A stretch of DNA of 62,257 nt from positions 1 to 62,257 of the forward strand of contig JABJJO010000064.1 in assembly GCA_018660825.1 (NCBI GenBank), read 5' to 3'. Every line of letters begins with the position of its first letter. Within the stretch, counting starts at the first letter, position 1. The notes beneath the pieces were generated by a model that worked only from the letters and a program-made list of their open reading frames with translations, was not told the DNA's origin and searched no databases. Of the stretch, positions 56,389-62,257 are shown piece by piece. The position numbers and the translations under genes are program-made. The stretch is from Planctomycetaceae bacterium. GTDB taxonomy: Bacteria > Planctomycetota > Planctomycetia > Pirellulales > Pirellulaceae.

Positions 56389-57534
56389 ATGTTGCGTGTC
56401 GCCTATCTTTGTGAATACACGACTGTAAATGGCGGCGAGAACTCTTTGCTGACGTTCTTGGCCACCGCTGCCGAGTCCATCCAAACAATCGTGTTGTGCC
56501 CTAGTGAAGGCTCGTTGGTAGAGAAGTTAAGGACGCAAGGTATTCAATGTGTCCCGTTTGACGTCCGTGATCGCAGTGGTCAGCGAAAATCGTTAGAGCA
56601 AATTGTTGCGGAATTGTGCGCATTAGTTGAGCGGCTTGATGTTGATATCGTGCATGGCAACAGCTTGTCGATGTCACGGATTCTTGGCGCGGCCGAGGAT
56701 TTGAATTGCGCGACGGTTGGTCATGTACGCGACATTATGAAGGTTTCTGCGAAAGTCATTAGCGATTTGAATAAAGTGGATATGTTAATAGCGGTATCCG
56801 CAGCTACAAGGCTGGCTCTTATCGAACAGGGTGTGCAGGCCGAGCGGGTCACCAAGGTATTCAATGGTATTAACGCACATGTCTTTTGTAAAACTACGAA
56901 TGATTGTGGTAATGGAGATTCGAACAAAACGTGGCGCCAAAAAATGGGTTTGTCTAGTGACGCAGTGCTCATCGGTGGCGTTGGTCAAATTGGATTGCGA
57001 AAAGGTTGGCCCGTGTTGTGTGACGCGGTTGAGAAAATCATTGAGGATTTTCCCGAGTTGCACCTAGTCATAGCTGGCGAGCGTTACTCGCAAAAACAAG
57101 AGAGTAGCGATTACGAGAAATCGTTGGCTGGTCGCGCGATCAGCGGACCATTGGCCGGACGTTTGCATTGGGTGGGCTATGTCGCTGCGATGCCTGAGTT
57201 CCTGCGACAAATTAATGTCCTGGCACATCCGGCGTTGCAGGAGCCGCTAGGGCGAGTGTTACTCGAAGCTGCCGCGAGTCAAACACCGGTCGTTGCTACC
57301 AATGTAGGTGGTACAACTGAAATATTTGGTGATCATGCTGCTTTGTTGGTGGGTGCTAGTGACGTCGATGGCCTAGCAACCGCATTGCGGGACACTTTGC
57401 TTGATCCTGAAGCTGCGAGCGAACGGGCTGTCCTTGCCAAAGAGCGAATTGGCCGTTTGTTTTCAATTCGTGAGTTTCACGACAGTATATTGCAGGTTTA
57501 TCGTTTGGCGCTGCGCTACGCGTTGGCGGAGTGA
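56389..57534 (+). CDS. Glycosyltransferase (GT4-like, GT-B fold)
   Basis: Family 1/4 sugar transferase. N-terminal YLCEYTTVNGGENSLL domain; DIVHGNSLSM; SAATRLALIEQGV before the C-terminal domain; the C-terminal donor site shows VGYVAAMPEFLRQINVLAHPA and the catalytic-type E-x7-E in QEPLGRVLLEAAASQTPVVA (the EPLG Glu is typical). Length 381. Acceptor and sugar unknown. Probably cotranscribed with dapA and convergent with mgtE. Confidence 0.88.
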   Translation: MLRVAYLCEYTTVNGGENSLLTFLATAAESIQTIVLCPSEGSLVEKLRTQGIQCVPFDVRDRSGQRKSLEQIVAELCALVERLDVDIVHGNSLSMSRILGAAEDLNCATVGHVRDIMKVSAKVISDLNKVDMLIAVSAATRLALIEQGVQAERVTKVFNGINAHVFCKTTNDCGNGDSNKTWRQKMGLSSDAVLIGGVGQIGLRKGWPVLCDAVEKIIEDFPELHLVIAGERYSQKQESSDYEKSLAGRAISGPLAGRLHWVGYVAAMPEFLRQINVLAHPALQEPLGRVLLEAAASQTPVVATNVGGTTEIFGDHAALLVGASDVDGLATALRDTLLDPEAASERAVLAKERIGRLFSIREFHDSILQVYRLALRYALAE

Positions 57535-57541
57535 TGATTTA

Positions 57542-58909
57542 CTAGTTACTGGACTCTAAAATCCCGTAGGCAATTTGAGCAACGTTCATGTAGATAAGGA
57601 TACCGAGAATATCGACGATTCCCGCCACGAACGAATTGCTCATCATGGCAGGGTCTAAGCCGAGACGACGAAAGAAGAGTGGAAGCATGGAACCGGCAAG
57701 TGTGCCACACATGATGACGAGCAGGACAGTGATTGGAATAATCAGTGCCAGCGTTGGTGAGGGAGCGGTAAAATAACCGGCGACATAGCCCAGTCCACCA
57801 AGCAGTGATCCGAGAATTAGACCCATTGCGATTTCTCGTTTGATGATTTTAAACCAGTCTGACAGTACAATTTCACCTCGAGCCATTGAGGATATAATCA
57901 ATGTCGATGATTGCCCCCCAGAATTTCCTCCAGCGGAAATAACAAGCGGGATAAACATCACTAGCCAAGTGTATTTACCAATCCAATCTTCGTAATGCTC
58001 GAGGGCAAATGCAGTGAGCAGGGCAGCAATGAAGAGGATCGTTAGCCACATCCCACGTTTCCAACTCAGCGTCAGTAAGGATGTCTTGAGATAGGACTCA
58101 TCAAGCGGATTGACCGCACCGATGCGTTGTACATCTTCGGTCGCTTCTTCGATAAACACGTCAATAATATCATCATGCGTGATGATGCCAAGCATTCGGT
58201 TTTGAGTGTTGACGACCGGAATTGCCAATAAGTCATACTTAGCGACGATCTGGGCTACTTTTTCTTGGTCATCTAAGGCATCGACCTTGACGATATCCTC
58301 TTCCATCAACTCGCCGAGAGTTCGATTTGGTTGGACGATTGATTTGACGAGTTGTTTGGCTGAAACGACACCACGGAGGTGGTCGGTTTCGTCGACAACG
58401 TAGAGGTAATAGATGGTTTCCAGTTCGGAAGCTTGCCGCCCAAGTTCTGTGAGAGCCTCTGAAACCGTTAGTGCTTCATCTAGCTTGGCGACATCGGTTG
58501 TCATCACCGACCCGGCGGTATCTTCGGGGTATTCACGCAAGCGGAGAATGTTGCGTCTTTCTTCTTGGGAAACGAGTGCTAGGATTTCGTTGGTAACGTC
58601 CTCATCGAGTTCCGCTAACATGTCGACTCGATCATCGGGCACCATCGTGTCGATGAGCTCGGCGATTTCAGTGCGGTCTTCGTCTTTCAGAATAGAGTTT
58701 TGGGTTTCCGGATCTAGAAAACGGAAAATTTCACAACGTCTAGTTGGTTCGGCGTGCTTGAGAACTTGCCAGACCTCGGAGGGTTCTAATCCTTCCATGA
58801 AATCGGCCGTTACACCGGCATGCACAGCAATACAAAATTCCGCTAATTCAGCGGCGCGATGCTCGAGTAGCATCTCTCGTAGTTCCGGCAAATATAGCGT
58901 ATTTATCAT
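57542..58909 (-). CDS. mgtE: Magnesium transporter MgtE
   Basis: Mg2+ channel. N-terminal superhelical MgtE_N domain (residues about 20-125), a pair of CBS domains (about 130-250, VMTTDVAKLDEA and MEEDIVKVDALD), then a five-helix membrane domain (about 280-455) with GGNSGGQSSTLI. Length 455 from ATG 58909; a GTG at 58921 would add four residues. Convergent with the glycosyltransferase gene, 7 bases apart. Confidence 0.94.
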   Translation of the reverse strand: MINTLYLPELREMLLEHRAAELAEFCIAVHAGVTADFMEGLEPSEVWQVLKHAEPTRRCEIFRFLDPETQNSILKDEDRTEIAELIDTMVPDDRVDMLAELDEDVTNEILALVSQEERRNILRLREYPEDTAGSVMTTDVAKLDEALTVSEALTELGRQASELETIYYLYVVDETDHLRGVVSAKQLVKSIVQPNRTLGELMEEDIVKVDALDDQEKVAQIVAKYDLLAIPVVNTQNRMLGIITHDDIIDVFIEEATEDVQRIGAVNPLDESYLKTSLLTLSWKRGMWLTILFIAALLTAFALEHYEDWIGKYTWLVMFIPLVISAGGNSGGQSSTLIISSMARGEIVLSDWFKIIKREIAMGLILGSLLGGLGYVAGYFTAPSPTLALIIPITVLLVIMCGTLAGSMLPLFFRRLGLDPAMMSNSFVAGIVDILGILIYMNVAQIAYGILESSN

Positions 58910-59392
58910 GGGATATGTCACTCAAAGTTGTCCGGCGCTTCGTCAGGATATGGTAGCACAGTAATCTTATAATGCCCCCCCCATTCGCCTATTTTGATTG
59001 TCTGTAGGAACTATAAAACCGTCAACTAGCGTTGCGAAGCATTTGTATCAATTGGTTTTCGCCTGCCTGTACAGAACGATAGTTTGTGTGGGTTGTAATG
59101 GTTGGTTGGCTTTTTGCTAGGATTAAGTCTTCGTTTTGGGTGCTAGGAGGGGATTAGTAATTGACCATAGCGCGCAAATACTGGACGCTAAAGGCTGGTC
59201 TAGAATTATTTAAACCGGTTCATTCGTTGGCATTGTTTTGCAAACTTGCGTGAGTCGCTTTAAGTAATTCTCAATTACCACCGGCTGAATTTCTATATAA
59301 CTCCTAAGGAGCCCATTATAGTAATCCAGTTGGTTTCATAGTGTTAGCGGGCAGTTACTATCTGAGTCTGTTCGTCTGCCGCGGAGCAGCGT
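58910..59392. other. 480-base non-coding region between mgtE and rnc
   Basis: Contains no convincing gene. Visible elements: GTAATT 59264-59269 with AATTAC 59273-59278, and the near-palindrome CTCCTAAGGAG at 59301-59311. Divergent promoters of mgtE and rnc must lie here. MgtE genes are often preceded by a magnesium riboswitch; I could not recognise one from sequence alone. Confidence 0.35.
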
Positions 59393-60196
59393 GTGAATTC
59401 CAGTAAAACAATATGGCATCGGTTTCGTGGATGGTTTGGCAAAGACCCAAATCCCATCTCAAATCAAGATGCAGATATGATCATTTCCCCAGAAGATGTG
59501 CGCAAAATGAAACTTTGCGAGAAAAGATTGGGGTATCGATTTCAAGACCAACAACTGTTGAAGACCGCTCTGACGCATACTTCTGGTGCGGCCCATAAGC
59601 TTGTTTCCAATGAAAGGTTAGAGTTTTTTGGTGATGCAATATTGGGACAAATCGTTAGTGAATGGTTGTTTTGCGAATACCCTAACTACCTCGAGGGGGA
59701 ATTAACGCGGATTAAATCGGTAATCGTGAGCCGGAAAACTTGTGCCGATATTGCCTATAAACTTGGCGTAGAAGAAATAATTATCGTCGGTAAAGGGATT
59801 GGTTCTCAGGGTATGATCCCCGAATCTATCTTGTCAAATGCGATTGAGTCGTTGCTAGCCGCTCTATATTTAGACGGAGGTGGCGTCGCAGCGCGAGAGT
59901 TCATTAGTAATCACTTTACGCCGTTGGTTACGCTCGTCGTCTCGGAAGGTGTCCCTACGAACTTCAAGTCGCAATTTCAACAGGTTGCTCAACGGGAATT
60001 CAAAACAACTCCGATATATGAACTGTTGGATGAACGAGGCCCAGATCATCAAAAAGAGTTTCACGTTTCTGCAGTCGTTGACGATCAAGTGTTTGACCCC
60101 GGTTGGGGGAAAAGCAAAAAAGAAGCGGAACAGATGGCGGCCTATCTGGCCCTCGTTGCCCTAAAGGAAATTGAAGAATCCAGTGTGCCTGAGTAA
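59393..60196 (+). CDS. rnc: Ribonuclease III
   Basis: Double-strand-specific RNase that matures rRNA and mRNAs. The signature NERLEFFGDAIL spans residues 73-84 with the catalytic Glu and Asp, and ESLLAALYLDGG gives the second acidic pair. A double-stranded RNA-binding domain lies at about 185-262 (NFKSQFQQVAQREF, GKSKKEAEQMAA). Start GTG 59393 has GGAG about 8 bases upstream. An extra 30-residue N-terminal stretch precedes the usual start. Confidence 0.95.
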   Translation: MNSSKTIWHRFRGWFGKDPNPISNQDADMIISPEDVRKMKLCEKRLGYRFQDQQLLKTALTHTSGAAHKLVSNERLEFFGDAILGQIVSEWLFCEYPNYLEGELTRIKSVIVSRKTCADIAYKLGVEEIIIVGKGIGSQGMIPESILSNAIESLLAALYLDGGGVAAREFISNHFTPLVTLVVSEGVPTNFKSQFQQVAQREFKTTPIYELLDERGPDHQKEFHVSAVVDDQVFDPGWGKSKKEAEQMAAYLALVALKEIEESSVPE

Positions 60197-60305
60197 AACG
60201 GTGGTTGTTGATTTCGTGATTCAAGAGGATGATAGGACTGTGAACGTAATGCGCCACAGGTGGGCGAAAAGAGAACATATGTAGAGAGACGGGAGAAAAA
60301 GAATT

Positions 60306-61316
60306 ATGACACGTTGTGTCGTATTACTGTCGGGTGGTTTGGATAGCATGCTAGCGATACGCATCATGCAAGAGCAGGGAATTGAAGTTGAGGCCCTGAA
60401 TTTCAAAACGATGTTTACTTGTTGTCAAGACACTTCAGCCCAAGCTGCGCGGGCTTTAAATGTGCCAATCACTGTTGTCGGTCAGGAAGAGGACTATTTG
60501 GATCTGATCCGTGAGCCCCAGTTTGGATATGGCAAAGGCGCTAATCCTTGTGTGGACTGTCGGATCTATATGTTTCAACGTGCCTATAAGTTTATGGAAA
60601 CCGTTGATGCTCAATTTATTGTCAGCGGAGAAGTGGTTGGCCAGCGACCAATGAGCCAAAAACGGTCGGATTTGAAAGTGATTGCTAACTACTCTGGGTT
60701 GGAAGATCTGTTGCTGCGACCTTTGTCGGCTAAGGTGTTAGAGCCAACCAAACCGGAACGTGATGGACTGGTTGACCGTGAAAAGTTATATGACTTTCAA
60801 GGTCGTAGTCGCAAAGGCTTGATAGCACTGGCGCGAGAATTTGGATTTTCCGAAGACATGATTCCAACGCCGTCCACTGGTTGTTCGTTGACTGAACCAG
60901 GTTTTGGCAGCAAAGTGCATGACTTGATCCAAATACAAGTCGACGATACCCGCTGGGACTATGAGATTCTAAACTTAGGACGACATTTCCGCTGGGACGA
61001 AGCAACCAAAGTCATTTTGGGTCGCGACGAAAAGGAAAACGATCGGCTTGAGTATATTCACACGATGCCTGAGGCAACGAGCACCGCTATTTTAGAGCCA
61101 GCAAGTTTTACGGGGCCAAGTGCATTGATCACTGGGCCAGCTACAAGCGAAGCCGTCGAATATGCTGTTGGTTTAGTTTGTCGATACGGTCGCGTTGCAG
61201 ATGGCGCTGAAAATCGAGTGCAGGTTTCCACTGCTGACAAGTCGTACGACGTTGTGGCCTCGGACAATCGCCGAGCCGCCGAAGATCAGACTATTGCTAG
61301 CCTGTTGATCCGGTAA
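60306..61316 (+). CDS. ThiI/MnmA-like PP-loop protein with NFACT-R-like C-terminus
   Basis: Adenylating sulfur-transfer-like enzyme. PP-loop SGGLDS at residues 9-14; Cys pairs FTCCQ (39-40) and CVDC (82-85) after GKGANP; PTPSTGCSL near 195-203. The N-terminal part resembles the tRNA thiolase ThiI/MnmA ATP pyrophosphatase fold without THUMP or TrmU C-terminal domains. Residues about 212-255 (IQVDDTRWDYEILNLGRHFRW) resemble the NFACT-R/DUF814 module. Probably tRNA modification, but the target base is unknown. Length 336. Confidence 0.72.
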   Translation: MTRCVVLLSGGLDSMLAIRIMQEQGIEVEALNFKTMFTCCQDTSAQAARALNVPITVVGQEEDYLDLIREPQFGYGKGANPCVDCRIYMFQRAYKFMETVDAQFIVSGEVVGQRPMSQKRSDLKVIANYSGLEDLLLRPLSAKVLEPTKPERDGLVDREKLYDFQGRSRKGLIALAREFGFSEDMIPTPSTGCSLTEPGFGSKVHDLIQIQVDDTRWDYEILNLGRHFRWDEATKVILGRDEKENDRLEYIHTMPEATSTAILEPASFTGPSALITGPATSEAVEYAVGLVCRYGRVADGAENRVQVSTADKSYDVVASDNRRAAEDQTIASLLIR

Positions 61317-61362
61317 GGGAAGACAGTTGAAAATTAGGCTAGGGAATGATAATTCTTTTGCT

Positions 61363-62257
61363 TTAGTTATGCGTGCGTGGTGTCGTTAGTAAAACGGACC
61401 AGAACGTTTGTAGGTCCTGGAGATGCGAGCTCGCGACGCTGTTTGGGGCGTACGCTTCTTGGGAATATAGCTTGCCAAGTTGTTCAATGTTGCTTCCAAT
61501 AGTTTGCGTATTGCGCGCAACCTCACGCGTGAATTCGTTCGGCGTTTGGTCTTCACGGCGTTCAATTCCCTTCTCATAAGCCCATGCTTCGAGCGCTTGG
61601 AAACTATAGTGGATCACTTCCCGTGGTGACATCTGCAAAGGGCCTTGAAATGGATTGTTGAAAGTTGCGAATGGTTGCGGGCGTTGAACTATTGTCTCGA
61701 AAGTGTCAGTTGCCTCAGTAACTGTTTCAATGGAAGTACCGGAAAACAGGTTGCTCAGCCATTCCCAAAATCCGTGCCACATTTCACTCGCCGCTTTCAG
61801 TAGCGACGTACGATTCTTATATAAGAAATAAAGCAACGCTCCGCCAGTAACAATCCAGATCAACAATGTCAGAAACTGGCCCATGTTTTCAAGGATTTGC
61901 GAGTTGGAAGTAGTTTGGGGTGGGGAGTTCTGTGCCGAATTCTGCTCCGGTTGACTGTCATCGACTTCCCCTGCTTGTTCTCCTTCTCCTTGCTCGCCGG
62001 CGGCGGCATTGTTACCCGCTTGTTCCCCTTCTCCTTGCTCGGCTCCTTGCTCAGTTCCTTGCTCAGTTCCTTGCTCAGTTCCTTGCTCAGTTCCTTGCCC
62101 GGTTCCTTGCTCAGTTCCTTGCTCGGCTCCTTGCTCGGCTCCTTGCTCAGTTCCTTGCTCGGCTCCTTGCTCAGTTCCTTGCTCGGTTCCTTGCTCAGTT
62201 CCTTGCTCAGTTCCTTGCTCAGTTCCTTGCTCAGTTCCTTGCTCAGTTCCTTGCTCA
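61363..62257 (-). CDS. Membrane protein with DUF4129 C-terminus, 5' end cut off by the window
   Basis: Partial. The frame stays open from the stop at 61363-61365 to the window edge; a Met at 61884 is internal. Reading from the window edge: a stretch of Glu-Gln-Gly-Thr/Ala repeats encoded by a 12-bp minisatellite, a Gly/Glu/Gln and Ser/Asn-rich segment, one membrane helix (FLTLLIWIVTGGALLYFLY), then a DUF4129-like C-terminal domain with YSFQALEAWAYEKGIER and PNEFTREVARN. DUF4129 proteins are linked to transglutaminase-like and MoxR/DUF58 clusters elsewhere; the relevant neighbours would lie outside this window. Start and full length unknown. Confidence 0.72.
   Translation of the reverse strand, partial: EQGTEQGTEQGTEQGTEQGTEQGTEQGTEQGAEQGTEQGAEQGAEQGTEQGTGQGTEQGTEQGTEQGTEQGAEQGEGEQAGNNAAAGEQGEGEQAGEVDDSQPEQNSAQNSPPQTTSNSQILENMGQFLTLLIWIVTGGALLYFLYKNRTSLLKAASEMWHGFWEWLSNLFSGTSIETVTEATDTFETIVQRPQPFATFNNPFQGPLQMSPREVIHYSFQALEAWAYEKGIERREDQTPNEFTREVARNTQTIGSNIEQLGKLYSQEAYAPNSVASSHLQDLQTFWSVLLTTPRTHN
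62035..62257. repeat. 12-bp minisatellite inside the DUF4129 gene
   Basis: About 18.5 tandem copies of a 12-base unit (plus strand TTGCTC-AGTTCC, with GGCTCC and GGTTCC variants) from 62035 to the window edge. On the coding strand each unit encodes Gly-Thr/Ala-Glu-Gln. The unit is a multiple of three, so changes in copy number keep the frame. It continues beyond the window. Confidence 0.92.

Noticed and set aside
61363-61884. Complete 173-residue DUF4129 protein starting at 61884
   Set aside because: The frame continues upstream without a stop to the window edge through a linker and the minisatellite, so the Met is internal.
62035-62257. CRISPR array
   Set aside because: Units are 12 bp and contiguous without unique spacers; they encode in-frame amino-acid repeats of one protein.

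Overview
The window reads as chromosomal DNA of a planctomycete, most likely a Pirellulales-type relative of Rhodopirellula/Blastopirellula. The evidence is taxonomic flavour rather than a marker gene: a Planctomycete-cytochrome-c (DUF1549/DUF1553) gene paired with a DUF1501 gene, exported sulfatases, a Tat-exported Gfo/Idh/MocA oxidoreductase, a degenerate J-domain membrane protein, the futalosine (menaquinone) pathway, and weak or absent Shine-Dalgarno signals on many genes. Most of the window has moderate GC (one hand-counted 60-base line near 22.1 kb is 47%). I saw no tRNA, rRNA, phage, transposase or CRISPR.

Layout. 0-5 kb: an SRP (4.5S) RNA gene followed by dnaX-ybaB-recR-rpoN, the classical scr-dnaX-ybaB-recR synteny. 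dnaX carries an A10 run whose slippage gives an immediate stop and would produce a gamma-length product. 5-7.4 kb: a leader-like non-coding stretch, an HTH+receiver protein, moaC, and nrdR on the opposite strand. 7.5-15 kb (minus strand): smc, a FlgI-like/HEAT lipoprotein, and a cbpA/dnaJ-rnpA-yidD cluster. 15-18 kb: an exported CehA/McbA-type metallohydrolase and an exported Gfo/Idh/MocA protein. 18-25 kb: an RluA-type pseudouridine synthase, then mqnA-mqnC-natA-ABC permease/CPBP fusion-amidohydrolase, probably one menaquinone-related operon. 25-30 kb: hisE-hisG (minus), miaA, aspS.

30-44 kb is an accessory block that is visibly richer in GC (one hand-counted line near 32.0 kb is 65%). On the minus strand lies a probable five-gene operon: gntR, PSD1 cytochrome, DUF1501, aldehyde dehydrogenase, and a HpaI-aldolase/double-cupin fusion. 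On the plus strand are an exported esterase, a sulfatase-esterase fusion, and a sulfatase broken by a frameshift and a stop codon. Together these look like a sugar-acid or sulfated, acylated polysaccharide utilisation locus inserted between aspS and pgk, with a possible coding remnant at its left edge.

44-62 kb returns to housekeeping and envelope genes: pgk (minus), an FMN glutamate-synthase-like protein, a 2069-residue thioester alpha-2-macroglobulin (minus), a degenerate J-domain membrane protein, dapA, a family 4 type glycosyltransferase, mgtE (minus), rnc, and a ThiI-like PP-loop protein. The window ends inside a DUF4129 membrane protein whose N-terminal part is encoded by a 12-bp minisatellite (Glu-Gln-Gly-Thr/Ala repeats) running off the edge.
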